Part shown: in pieces, positions 1 to 10,265 of the stretch
Numbering within the stretch: the first letter of the stretch is position 1
How the letters are laid out: every line of letters starts with the position of its first letter
Assembly: GCA_036250225.1 (NCBI GenBank)
Contig: JAPZLL010000070.1
Location: forward strand, 1 to 64,000
Reading direction: 5' to 3'
Length of the DNA: 64,000 bases
Source of the DNA: Cercophora sp. LCS_1
Taxonomy: Eukaryota; Ascomycota; Sordariomycetes; Sordariales; Lasiosphaeriaceae
Notes under the pieces: model-generated
What the model was told of the DNA's origin: nothing
The model's input: the letters and a program-made list of their open reading frames with translations, nothing else
The model's database searches: none
Program-made: the position numbers and the translations under genes

Positions 1-163
1 CCGCTCGGGGCTTGTGGGTCCCCGCGCCCTGTGCTTCTCTGATTGGTGTCATACCGTGGCCCGTGCGCCCTCCTTGAGGTCATGACTTGGGTCGTGACAG
101 TTCTGCATAGAACTCCTTACGGGGCGATCTTGCAACAAACTCCCTATAAAACTTTCTAGCATT

Positions 164-700
164 GTGCCACAGGAAACTACACTCTCTACTCTTTTTCCTC
201 GCGAAATAGTTAAATCTATTCAAGCCAGGTTTGCGGGAGTTGACACTATTGATACAGACCTTTCGAAAATCGCAGCACCCTATCTCCAATACCCCTTGGT
301 AATAGGATTGGTATTAGTATTTACGATTCTCGTTTTTCTTATAACCTCGTTATACGATCTGCATACGATTTTTGTAGGTCAACATCGCTGGGATGTACAA
401 CTCGCAATACATCTACTCATTGGGCTCTTTTTCTGTGTCCCCTTTCTTATCCCAACCATTATCCTACAACATCTAAAGTCTAATCTTGGAAATCTACCAC
501 CTTGGGTTCAGTCGCAGAATGGCGGCATGTACAATATATGCGCGGTTTGCTTTTCTTGTTCTATTATTCTAGTTTTTGTAGGTAGTATAGGGCGGGTGCT
601 TTTCTGGGAGTCTTCTATTGTCTATCCTTTCCGGAAAGATACCTTGCCTGCAAAGAGCAGAACTAGAATTAACCTACGAGATGTTGAAGGTGATAACTAG
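164..700 (+). CDS. Membrane-protein exon, 5'-incomplete, hypothetical
   Basis: An open frame runs to a TAG with no ATG near its 5' end; the first in-frame Met is deep inside, in NGGMYN. The sequence just upstream (ctttctag / tgccacag) offers 3' splice sites, so this is probably the last exon of a gene whose start is missing, or a fragment. Three hydrophobic stretches are visible: around YPLVIGLVLVFTILVFLI, LAIHLLIGLFFCVPFLIP and CAVCFSCSIILVFVGSIG. A short polar tail ends in NLRDVEGDN. The DNA is AT-richer than the rest of the window. I do not recognise the family, and the start is unresolved. Confidence 0.35.
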   Translation: MPQETTLSTLFPREIVKSIQARFAGVDTIDTDLSKIAAPYLQYPLVIGLVLVFTILVFLITSLYDLHTIFVGQHRWDVQLAIHLLIGLFFCVPFLIPTIILQHLKSNLGNLPPWVQSQNGGMYNICAVCFSCSIILVFVGSIGRVLFWESSIVYPFRKDTLPAKSRTRINLRDVEGDN

Positions 701-710
701 AAACTATGTA

Positions 711-1474
711 ATACACAAGTAGATTTAGAAGTCAGCTAGTGCCAAATACTTATTATCGCTAAGAAATACCGCCTGGGGTGGCTTGCTTCCCTTTTGGTCA
801 TTCATATGCAGAGGAAACTCCATAAAGCTAACTTATACGCCCGTGATTAGTCGAAATAGGGGTTATTAGTGGACCCCGCCAGCAAGTGCTGACGTCTAAG
901 CTGAGCCTTGGTTCCGCCTTAAATATTAGGTTCATCGCTATAAAGATGACTAGAACTACGAAAGTCAATTAATTTTAGTTACATAAAGTTCCACCGGGCG
1001 CGGAAGGTACAGCTCACACTGCTTTGCGGGAGGTGTATAGGTTTTGGTGGCGGTTTGCAGGGCCAAAGGTCCTGTACAAGTTGTGTGGTCCGGCATTCTC
1101 GTGAGGCGGGTGTCCCAGTCTCTCCACGACAGGGTGCCACCCGTCTACTCGTCTGAGCCGTCGGAGGTAGGCTACCTACCGTATGCCTGCTACCACAAGG
1201 GTGGGCGGTCGCCCGCACGCCCTTCGGATGGCGATCCCTGGCGTAGTTCGCCACTAACAGTAAACGGTGTGAACACTAGGAACGTTTACCCACCCGCCAT
1301 GGAACACGCTACCACATTACCGAGATTGCCGACCTGCTGCACTTGGCCCACCTGTGTGTGGAGGGAGTGCCCCCGGACCTCCCCGCGTCCACCGACATGC
1401 CGTGTGTGCCACCGCGGGCTACCACCCTCAGTGGCCCCGCCACGATCTGAGAGGTACGACGGGCCACTATTAGG
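711..1474. other. Intergenic, no gene supported
   Basis: The first part is AT-rich. From about 980 it turns GC-rich and is probably decayed upstream sequence of the LINE relic that follows. Open frames on both strands here show no recognisable family or start context. Confidence 0.4.
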
Positions 1475-2035
1475 GTGACGTCTATGGCCCCTAGCCCGGA
1501 CTATGTAACAGCGGCGGTACTTAGGGCGCTGTGGGACCCGACACGGGCTCCCTCTGGGCAGCCCCCTGTCGCCGGTCCTCTTAGCCTTGCCACAGCGTCG
1601 AAAGAAGCCGAAGCCTTCAACTACGGACTCGTCGCCTCTGGGTGGGGTCACGCGGAGGTCAAGCGTAAGCTTCAGGACAGGGTACAGGCCCTAGAACGGT
1701 GGGCGGAAGCCCCGGCCATCCGCTTCGACCCGGATAAAACCGAGTACCTGTGCATAGGCACGAAAGGCGACGGCATCGACCTTGGGGGAAGCGCGTGACG
1801 AGCACATGTGGCTTGGAGTCGCCATCGACCACAAGCTCAGATTCAAACCACACGCCCTGCAGGTCGCGAAGAAGGCCGCAGCCCAGGTGACTACCAGGGC
1901 GGCCATCGAGAGCCAGGTCCACTTGCTAGGTGGGGGTGAATGTGACAAGTCGGTGGTCGGACCGTACCCCGCACTCCGGTACGTCCCTGGGTCCCCAGCC
2001 GGAGGGGGGGGGGGAAGGACTGCAGTTAAAAGTGC
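1475..2035 (+). mobile_element. Dead non-LTR retrotransposon (Tad1-like LINE) reverse-transcriptase relic
   Basis: Two overlapping frames carry the C-terminal reverse-transcriptase signature of fungal LINE elements. The first frame has VKRKLQDRVQALERWAEAP followed by FDPDKTEYLCIG, matching the usual 'W....g..f.p.KTe....ig' block. After a frame change near 1785-1800 the second frame has MWLGVAIDHKLRFKPHA, matching the usual 'LGV.iD..L.f..H' block. The catalytic YxDD region, the endonuclease and the RNase H are not visible. The copy is therefore truncated at both ends and frameshifted, and cannot move by itself. Family placement as Tad1-like is inferred from motif wording only. Confidence 0.7.
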
Positions 2036-2318
2036 CTAAAGCGCTTATCCTTATCCGTTGGCTCATCCGTTTGGCTCCCATGGATGTTGCCTGCAGCAGC
2101 GCACTGCGTCATCTGAATCATGGACACTCATTTTGATCTCGTACTGTGCTAATTCTGTCTTTACTGCGGTTAAGATTTTGTGCTAAATCTTTCATGTGGC
2201 TTTTTTTGATGATCCCAAATCATGGCGAGGCCTAGAAGTTGGCATGAGGTCTGGCCTACATCATGGCCCGCTTGACTGAAACCGGGCGCATGCCCCGATT
2301 CTTCTACCAATTAAGAAA

Positions 2319-2325
2319 TATAAAA
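2319..2325 (+). promoter_or_regulatory. TATA box upstream of the 2398 ORF
   Basis: TATAAAA lies 73 bp before the ATG at 2398, a plausible core promoter spacing. Confidence 0.4.
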
Positions 2326-2397
2326 GCTTACCTAGCAGGTGAGTCTCAACGATGAAGTCGAGCGAAACAAGACATTCTTTCTACATAACTTTAAGCC

Positions 2398-3027
2398 ATG
2401 AACACCTCATCAACCTTTGGATTCCCCAATTCTAGATCCGATCTATCGACGGGTCCTAATGGGAAAACTGCTTTTGGCTTTGGGGGGCTGTTTGGCCAGC
2501 CCCCTCCAAAAGGGCGAAGTCAATTATGTGACGATGAGGAAATGATTTACCTGAAACCTATTCCGTATCCTTTTGCCTCAGCTCCGTGGTATCAATCGAC
2601 GGATGTTACGCAGCGGGAGAGTCCCCCTAACTCCTTCTTAGTTGCACCAGACAAACAAATATGTATCAGGCGGCCACAATTCCTATGGGGGAAAGACGAT
2701 TATGCGACCTATGTCTTTTCGATTTCACTTGATAAGCCCGTCTCGCATCTCTGCGTGTGCCAGAAGAAAAAACTCAAGCAAGGCTGGGCAGCTGTGATAT
2801 ATGGTCGTGCATCGGAAGATGAATGGGAAGAGGATGCTGGTACTTATTTCATGGGCGATCTGAGGCCTGATAAGCTTACTGCCGTTTTTGATATATCTCC
2901 ACTCGGACCCGCTGAAAAGTATGTTCTAATCTACATCGTAATAGTGCCGGAAGCAGTGGCCAATGATATTACTAAGAAACACCGACGAGGAGGGAGGAAA
3001 GTTGGACCATTTCTTCAGATATTTTAA
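2398..3027 (+). CDS. Hypothetical protein with FG/GLFG-rich N-terminus (209 aa)
   Basis: A single ATG-started frame of 209 codons is preceded by a TATA box. Residues 1-40 contain nucleoporin-like phenylalanine-glycine motifs (STFGF, AFGFGGLFGQ) followed by PPPKG. The remaining 165 residues look like a compact mixed alpha/beta domain with an internal IRRPQFLWG segment and a basic KKHRRGGRK patch near the C-terminus. No signal peptide or membrane helix is seen. The FG motifs are too few to build a pore barrier and could be coincidental. The family is not recognised. Relic and repeat sequence flank it, so it may be an orphan or young gene. Confidence 0.5.
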   Translation: MNTSSTFGFPNSRSDLSTGPNGKTAFGFGGLFGQPPPKGRSQLCDDEEMIYLKPIPYPFASAPWYQSTDVTQRESPPNSFLVAPDKQICIRRPQFLWGKDDYATYVFSISLDKPVSHLCVCQKKKLKQGWAAVIYGRASEDEWEEDAGTYFMGDLRPDKLTAVFDISPLGPAEKYVLIYIVIVPEAVANDITKKHRRGGRKVGPFLQIF

Positions 3028-3639
3028 GAACTAGTCGCCGGAACAGCGATTAGCAGATTGATACATTGTCTGTATGACCGCCTTAATGTAATTGATTGAC
3101 ACGGAGTTTAGGTTCTCAGAGTTGAAAAGACCTAATCCCCATAACTTCCTCTTGGAGGGAGGACCAGTATAATGCTGTAGCATAGATACTACCATTGTGC
3201 CTGCAATAGATGAGGCGCCCTTTTAAGTCATCTTCTGCAGCAGTAATTGTATTCATAACTTGTGAGCTAGATGTGACTATTGCCCGAAATCTGGGCTCCT
3301 GTGAATGAGGCCGGAAATTGGGATGACTTCCTATGCAGTAGTATGACGCTTAGGGGGTAGCCTAAATTTGGACCGAACAGCCGCTTGCAAGCTTCTTGGT
3401 ACCGACCAATCAACGGTCTTTTGCGCCCTCTAGCGACGCCTACTGTCAACGGGCGACGGAATAAGCCGTGTTCGTGGCTGGGTAAGCCGCCAGAGGCTGG
3501 TGCCGGCCATCCAGAAAGAGGGGTAACGGTCGGAAATCCCCACACTGGTTTTTGAATACAACCACGATAACTTCAATCAATTGAGCATTTGTTTTGGCCA
3601 CGGCCAACGACCTATTATCGCGTATATCGCGTGTTTTCG
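3028..3639. other. Intergenic, nothing recognised
   Basis: No ATG-started frame with recognisable content on either strand. A short stretch at about 3575-3590 (tcaatcaattgagcat) recurs at about 20497-20512; this may be chance or a small shared repeat. Confidence 0.35.
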
Positions 3640-4470
3640 CTGTTGAGAGCCAAAGTCGACACCCACGGGAGCGGGGACAAAATGTGGGCTCGTGGCCGAG
3701 AACTGGGTCTCACATTCTGCCGGTAGAAACGGTGCAAAATACGGAGGAACAAGAGTTAGACGCTACATTTTCTGCCGGCAGAATAAGTACGTACCTAGGA
3801 GAATTATCCGCACCTAAGTGTGAACGAGGTCGGGAACTCTATTCTATCAAGATGAGGATTTTACTTGCCAACGTCACTAAATTCCCCAGCATCTATCTAC
3901 CAGGAACCATAACTTTACAAGGCACCTTATATATCCCTAATGCTAGATAATGACTTGTCAACCAGGTAAGAGCACAGACAGGTGACGTAGCTGTAGTCGT
4001 CAGCGACTCCATCCGTACCGCATCCTTCTCTGGCATAGCATAACAATGGTATAGGTTTGAAATTGATTTGATTGGATTCTTTTGGTTTGTTTTGGGATTT
4101 TTGGTAAGGCGTAGGTTGCTCAGCTTTGACGATAGGGCTTCCAGCCCGAGTCACACGTACACCTAGGACGCGTGTACGTCGTGATTGGAATTGTTGCCTA
4201 GGAGCTATCCTTACAGATTACGCGTCATCTGCTTTCCATCGATAGGGAAAGTTTAGCCGGGGGGACTGAAAAGGGGCCTCTGAGGCTGTGCGGCGGCGGT
4301 GTACAGGATCACCCTAGCTCAGGGAAGAATCAGGGGAGAACTCAGGGCAAATCAGCCACAGCTCACCCCAGCTCACCCCAGCTCACCCCAGCTCAGGATT
4401 ACGAACGAAAAAGGAAATTTTGTGTCCCCAGATTCGTCGCAGGAAACCAGGCTGTTTTGTGCGACGAACC
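3640..4470 (+). repeat. Interspersed repeat, copy 1 (with CAGCTCACCC minisatellite)
   Basis: Two blocks are shared with 9950-10255. The first, about 3680-3845, includes gggctcgtggccgagaactg and a tctgccggcagaataagtac core. The second, about 4100-4470, includes ggtaaggcgtaggttgctca, then agctcaccccagctcacccc tandem units, then a ccagattcgtcgcagg end. Copy 1 has about 250 bp between the blocks that copy 2 lacks. The second block is also found inverted at 40565-40690. GCTCAGG words continue to about 4535. No coding capacity is seen, so this is a non-autonomous element or solo-LTR-like sequence of unknown class. Confidence 0.75.
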
Positions 4471-5594
4471 TGGGCACACCAAGTTTCACCCTTGCTCAGG
4501 CCCGGCTCAGTGTTAGCTCAGGATTTGCTCAGGCTTCTCTCGTCCCAGACCGGTGATGACGGAGACTCTGGAGCGTTGGTTCATCCGATCCTTCGAACAG
4601 CGGTTCGCAGCGGTGGAGGAGGAGACACTCAAGCACCAACGATACATTATCGAACCAGGATCGAGTTCAGCTTCAGGCTTTATCTACACCTGCTATGTGG
4701 CCCAGTTCTTGTCACTCTGGCCAGCCAAGCTTGGTCCAGTGATGGCCATGCGCTGCCGGTCACACGTATACCCACTTCCTTCTCGACTTTGCGACGGAAC
4801 TTTGTAAAACGCTTCCGTACGCTACAAGGTTGCTCTAGCGCAGATGTTGTATCATACTGCGAAGCAGTTCAAGGTATTAAACAATAAAAGTAAGAGTGTA
4901 TGTAGTTGGGTGTAGGTACGAGATGTCGAGGGTAAAGGCTAGGTGAAGGCGGAACCATTTGCTTTCAAAATACGGGGACCAATTTAGCCATTTTTATGTA
5001 TGGGACCAATTCTGGGCTCGCTCGGCTAGAATAAGTAATGGTGTATGCTGCGGCACAGCCTTCTAGAAATGGCTCTTAGGCTGAGCAGAGAGAAAATACA
5101 GAAAGTGTACAAAAGAAGGCCGTGGGAACCCCGCAGCTGAAGAAATCCCCGCGTCGGATGCGGGGGTCTAGACCGTGAAAGAACTTGGCTCAGCTGCCTT
5201 CGAGCAAGCCATCGCCCACCACTTCGCGCCGATGTCTGCATGTTGTGTGACCCTGGCTTCTCCGTGCCGTCAGCCACATCAGATCATAGGAAGCCGAAAG
5301 GCCTCTTCCGGTCGTCGGGTTGGCTGCGACTTTATCAAGATGCATATGATATTTCCATGCGTCGAACACGATTCGCTGTCACTCATGGTGGCGATACGGC
5401 GGCAGTTGTGCGTCGTGGTGTGCAGGCTGCTGTAGGTTTCCAAGATGTATATATCGATGAGAACTTGGTCGGATCTGTTCTCTACCTGATCCCCCAGCTC
5501 TCTATCCGTACCTACATGCCAGTAACGTAACACCTCTCCACCCTACCACGAGACAATCAACTCGTGAACCTCATCAAACTGAATCCAAAACAAT
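4471..5594. other. Intergenic between repeat copy 1 and the subtilisin gene
   Basis: Contains trailing GCTCAGG words to about 4535. Several short frames overlap at 5026-5530 but show no family features. The last 70 bp before 5595 are CA/CT-rich and are probably the 5' leader of the protease gene. Confidence 0.35.
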
Positions 5595-8375
5595 ATGGGC
5601 GGACGAGAGATGGCCAGTGTTGCCCCCCTCGGGGGTCCAACCATAACCGTCGTGCTCAAGCCCGAAGATGAACATCCTAAGCGGTCGAAGAGGGTGGCAG
5701 CGGGGAGCCAGGGGAGCGCGTCCGGCCCGCCGGCCCTGGATGACATTCTCGACCGGTACGGCGCCTCGCTCACACCTCTGTTCGAGCATGCCCAGCCGCG
5801 GAGCCCTTCGCCCAACGCGTCTCCAACTCTACGTCCTCGGCCGCCCCTGCCCCGGTCACATCTGATGCCAAGGCCAGCGACCCCCTTGGCCCGCTTCCAG
5901 AAAATCAACCTCGACGCCCTCGTGTCGGCGGCAAAGCTCCAGGAGCTGGCCAAAGATCTGAAGGCGGCCGATAGGGTCGAAAGCGCCTACGTCACGCCGC
6001 CGGGTGTGGTGCCGCTCGGGTTCAAGCCGCGGCCGCGGTCCAAAGTAGTCCCGCCCCCCGTGACGCCCGACTTCGTGCCGCGGCAGCTCTACCACAAGGC
6101 GGCGCCCATCGGCTTCGATACGCGCTGGGCGGCGACGCTCCCCGGCGGCCGCGGCACCGGCGTCACCATCATCGACTGCGAGTGGGGTTGGGTGAGAGAG
6201 CATGAGAGCCTGGCCCGCAATTTCAAGGAAATCATCGGAGAGAACGACGCAAAAGACCCGGACCACGGAACGGCCGTCGTCGGGGTCCTGGTGGGGGACC
6301 GCAACCCGGGCGGCATCACGGGGATCGCGCCCGCGGCGATCATCAAGGCGTACTCGTTCGGGCTTTCCCAGGGGCATGCCAAGTACGTCTCACAAGACAC
6401 GGCACCTGTGATCCAGAAGGCGGCCGCGTCGCTGAAGGAGGGCGACGTGCTGCTGCTTGAGATCCATCGTCCCGATCCAGCCACACCCCCCGACGAACGT
6501 GAACAGCTTGGGTACTTGCCCGTTGAGTGGTGGCCGGAGGACTTCGCAGCCATCAAGCAGGCGACAGACAACGGGATTATCGTTATCGAGGCAGCTGGCA
6601 ACGGTTTTCAGGACCTAGACGGCGACTAGTACGACAAGGGCGACGGCTTCCCGGCGTCGTGGAAGAACCCGTTCCGGCTCACAAACCCACAGTCGGGCGC
6701 CATCATGGTCGGCGCGGCGGCGCCGCATCTGCTGTCGCGGCACGAGTTCTCCAACTATGGGCAGCGCCTCGACGTGCATGGCTGGGGTTCCGGCGTCTAC
6801 ACGACCGGCTTCGGCGACTTGCAGTGCGGGCCGGACCCAATCCGCTGGTACACGGGCAGCTTCTCGGGCACGTCGAGCGCATCTCCCTGCGTGGCCGGCT
6901 GCGTGGCTGTCGTACAGGGCGTGCTCAAGGCGCGCGGCCGGCGCGTGCTCAGCCCGGCCGAGGCTAAGTATCTCCTGCGCCTGACGGGCTCGCCGCAACG
7001 GGACTCGCCGAACTCACCGCGTACCGAGCGCATCGGCAGCCGCCCGGACCTGCGCGCTCTGATCCCTGCGGCCTGCGGGTGGGCGTCGCGGACCGGGGAC
7101 TTTGACGGCGACGGGGTGGCCGAGTTCCTCGTGACGGGCCCGGAAGGCGGCGTGGCGCTCCTCAAGAAGTATGAACGGGACAATATTTTCTGGCCCAAAG
7201 CGCACGAGTCCAACGATTCGGTGCTGGACGGTGGCTGGCGGCTCGACACGACCGACAACACGTTCGGACCGGTGGCCGACTTCGATGGCGATGGCAGGGC
7301 CGAGGTGTTTGTGAGCAGCCCTCTTGGAGGCGTCGCCATTCTCAAGTTTGTCCCCGACGATGACAGCCCAACCCTCGCGGCCTCGGCGAAGCTCGCAAGC
7401 GGGCCTACCGCCGCCGCTGCCGGCGGCGGAAAGTGGACGCTCGACATGGCCAGCAACAGCTTCGGGCCAGCCGGCGACTTTGATGGCGATGGCAAGGCGG
7501 AGCTGCTCGTCGTGAGCCCCAAGGGCCTCGGCATCCTCAAACAGGCCGGAAACGGCCTGGCTTGCCAGCTCGCGGTCGACAATAAGGCCAAGATCGGAAG
7601 CTGGCAGCTCGACACGGCCGACAACGACTTCAGCGTCGTAGGCCGGTTTTCCAGCGCGGGCGCAGCAGGTGCCAAGACGGACATGTTCGTCTCGAGCTCG
7701 ACCGGCATCTCCATCCTGCAGCTGCAGATCGGAACCGGCGGCAGCGCAAACAGCCTGAAGCAGCTGTGCGCGCTCAGGGACAAGGACAAGCTCGGCCGAT
7801 GGACGCTCCAGTGCCGCGTCATGCGCTTCCGTTCCCTGGGCGACTTCGACGGCGACGGACGCGACGAAATCCTGGCAACGAGCCCTCACGACATCGCCGT
7901 CTTGAAGCTGGTCGGCGGCACTCTGACACTGCTCGCCTACGCCGAGAACAACGCGAGCCTCGGAACAAACCCAGCCTGGCCGCTGCAGCTAGCTGATAAC
8001 CATTTCGGGCCCGCCCGCGACTTCGACGGTGACGGCAAGACGGAGCTGATCGTCACGAGCTCCCGGGCCGTCGGCATCATCAAGCTGGCAGGGGGTTTGC
8101 TGGTGCCGCTTGCGGTGCAGCTGGACAAGTCGACCTTCCACGGCGGCAACCTGACCTGGACACTGGACACGGCCGACAACTGGTTCGGAAGCGCGGCCAC
8201 CTACACCAAGAGCGGGAGGGCGGGCATCCTGGTGTCGAGCCCGACAGCCATGACGATTTTGGAGTATGACAAGGGCGCGGGCACCTTCCAGCCGCAGGCG
8301 GTGGCCATGAGCGGTGCGCGCTTGGGATCTTGGCTGTTGGACATCTCGTCGGATAACCTTGGACATGGTGTGTGA
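5595..8375 (+). pseudogene. Subtilisin-like (S8) protease with FG-GAP/VCBS repeats, interrupted by one TAG
   Basis: One reading frame runs 927 codons and is broken only by TAG at 6627-6629 (codon 345). The S8 catalytic triad is complete: Asp194 in TIIDCEWG, His224 in PDHGTAVVG, and Ser427 in SGTSSASP, which lies after the stop. The oxyanion Asn is in EAAGNG, just before the stop. From about codon 500 onward, FG-GAP-type calcium-binding loops DFDGDG recur five times with one decayed unit, suggesting a beta-propeller. There is no clear signal peptide; residues 1-90 are Pro/Arg-rich. A stop here leaves a product with Asp and His but no Ser. No intron with plausible borders removes the TAG without deleting the oxyanion block. 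A CAG-to-TAG change (CpA to TpA) would explain it. Sequencing error or stop readthrough remain possible. Confidence 0.8.
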
Positions 8376-9420
8376 GCATTGCGTCTCTCCATGGGCGAAA
8401 AATCGGTCTGTTCGGCCAGAAGAAAATGAGGCCGAGAACAGAGCTTGGGTGCACACTTTCCATGCAGCGCCTTTGGTCTTTCTCTTCGGTGAATGCTTCT
8501 GGCCTGGTAGATGCGCTGAGGAAACGCGCATCATGAAGATCCTTTGGGAATGGATGTTGCTGTTTGGCTAGTAGTATAAGGTTTACCTGGACTTTTAGGA
8601 GTACTTCCAAAACTATAAACTAGTTTAGTATTAAGTTGGGTAGGTTTTATATAAAGACCCCATTAACGGTAGTAGAGTCGGCCAATAAGTTTTTTTTCCA
8701 GTTATTAACTGTACAATATAGGTGTCTTCTCCCTGTTTAATTATATGGACTATAATATGGAGTGGGTTGTATGCCATTGGCCGGAGTGGAGTGGAATATG
8801 TAGGAGGTGCACTTGGGCGATGCCCCTGGGACATTGATATGTGTTTTCCCTATTCCCTCCCGGAGCTGGCGCCGATGGGCATTACTGGTGGGTACTTTAA
8901 CTACCTTGTTGTTGGCTTCTACGCCCGGGCTGCTGAGGACCCTCTGGCAACCACAATGGCCAATACAACCAACGATTGTATTCTCGAGTTTATATCCATT
9001 GCTATTATTAAACACAAAGGTCCATTGTACTGAGGTGAGATGCTGTGGTGCGATGCGTTCTTTGAGTTAGTGGCCCCTATGGTCCAACGCAGGTAAAGAG
9101 GAAGCCTCGTTGGCTTCTGAGAGGGTCGGGTTGGTGGCGGGCATCGTGTCGGAAGGTGATTGAACTTTGAGTGTGTCGTCGCATTGGCGGCAGTTGGGGC
9201 GTTTGACATGTAATTAAGTAGTCTCACATCCACGCCCAATACCTCTCCCAGTTTTTCATGTTCCCTGCAACCCTCCGGGAATTCGTGTTGGGTCTCGCCT
9301 ATGCCTCCTTCAACTTGGCATGGAAAAGGCTGGCAGCCGTCGGTCACAAATTAACCGCGGGCGGATGTTGAAGCTAAGGAGAACAATCTCTTCCGTCTAA
9401 CACGACCATTGCTAACTGTT
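8376..9420. other. Intergenic, nothing recognised
   Basis: AT-rich between about 8560 and 8760. Frames on both strands at 8722-9347 lack family features and are taken as chance. Confidence 0.35.
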
Positions 9421-9731
9421 CTTAGCGATATCCCCTGCCACCACCGTACGGGTCTCTTGCCGTATGCGGCGACGTGGCAAGCCTCACGGCGATGAACAAT
9501 TCAACCCTGCTCTCGTTACTAAGGAACACCACTCTCGACAGCATGCGGGCGCTATTCGGAACCAGAAACTTCACCGCTAGTTCGCCTAGATACGGCAAGT
9601 TCTACTTCTCAATATCCGAGACCTTCCCAATCGTCATAGGTCTCCTCGAGAAGCCAACAAGGCCCTTCAACAGCTCGGTCACAGAGCTCATCGCTAGCGA
9701 CGGCTTCATTGCCTATACCGACGATGAGTGA
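9421..9731 (+). pseudogene. DUF3176-like membrane protein fragment
   Basis: An open frame without ATG reads RYPLPPYGSLAVCGDVASLT in outline and continues to a TGA at 9729-9731. The 'P-Y-x-S-L-A-V-C' block followed by a run of Asn-glycosylation sites (NNST, RNTT, RNFT, FNSS) resembles the extracellular loop of fungal DUF3176 proteins. The N-terminal membrane helices and the C-terminal part are absent. Repeat copy 2 begins about 220 bp downstream. Family assignment is tentative. Confidence 0.35.
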
Positions 9732-9949
9732 TGCGAAAATCTAGGCCGTTCTTAAATACGGCCTGGGTAATGAATTTTCGACGCTAGGATTGCGGTCGGG
9801 TGCGAATTGGAGGAGTTCTTTTAACCTGAACGTCTTGCCCTTGCAGAAACAGCACGAAGTCTGAGGTAGCAGGAAGACCATCTGGGCCTGGGGCGAGAAC
9901 TGGGTCGCTTACACTGGGCGGTGAATTTCCGCCGGTAGAAAAGATACGT

Positions 9950-10255
9950 AGCGCACGGTAGCGTGACCAAATATGGGCTCGTGGCCGAGAACTGGGCCCC
10001 ATATTCTCCCCGTAGAAATGGCGCAGAATACGGAGGAACGGGAGTTAGACGCTGCATAATTTTCTGCCGGCAGAATAAGTACGGACCTAGTAGAACTATC
10101 CGTTCCTGAATATCGACGAGGTGTTTGAATTTTTGGGTAAGGCGTGGGTTGCTCAGGGACAAATCAGCCACAGCTCAGGACTTGACGACGAACAAAGAAG
10201 GAAATTTCGTGTGCCCAGATTCGTCGCAGACAACCAGGCTGTTTTACTTCTCCTC
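9950..10255 (+). repeat. Interspersed repeat, copy 2 (internally shortened)
   Basis: Shares gggctcgtggccgagaactg, gcagaatacggaggaac and the ctgccggcagaataagtacg core with copy 1, then joins directly to ggtaaggcgtgggttgctca and a ccagattcgtcgcag end. Relative to copy 1 it lacks about 250 bp between the blocks and has only one or two of the AGCTCA units. A decayed partial duplicate of the first block lies at about 9885-9945. Its right end stops about 10 bp from the stop codon of the pectinesterase gene, so it sits in that gene's 3' region. Confidence 0.75.
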
Positions 10256-10265
10256 TTTCCTCTGT

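Noticed and set aside
1044..1651. Overlapping GC-rich ORFs on both strands (144 and 121 aa)
   Set aside because: No ATG context or motif; they overlap antisense and sit in LINE-relic sequence, so they look like chance ORFs.
6581..6629. Intron that would remove the TAG in the protease gene
   Set aside because: The only GT...AG pair ending at the TAG would delete the EAAGNG oxyanion block and has no branch site, so the stop is treated as a real in-frame stop in this sequence.
6797..7889. Long antisense ORFs (341 and 291 aa) under the subtilisin gene
   Set aside because: They are GC-driven shadows of the plus-strand frame; the plus strand carries all catalytic and DFDGDG motifs.
8722..9347. 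103-aa plus and 142-aa minus ORFs
   Set aside because: Mutually overlapping, no recognisable features, AT-rich surroundings.
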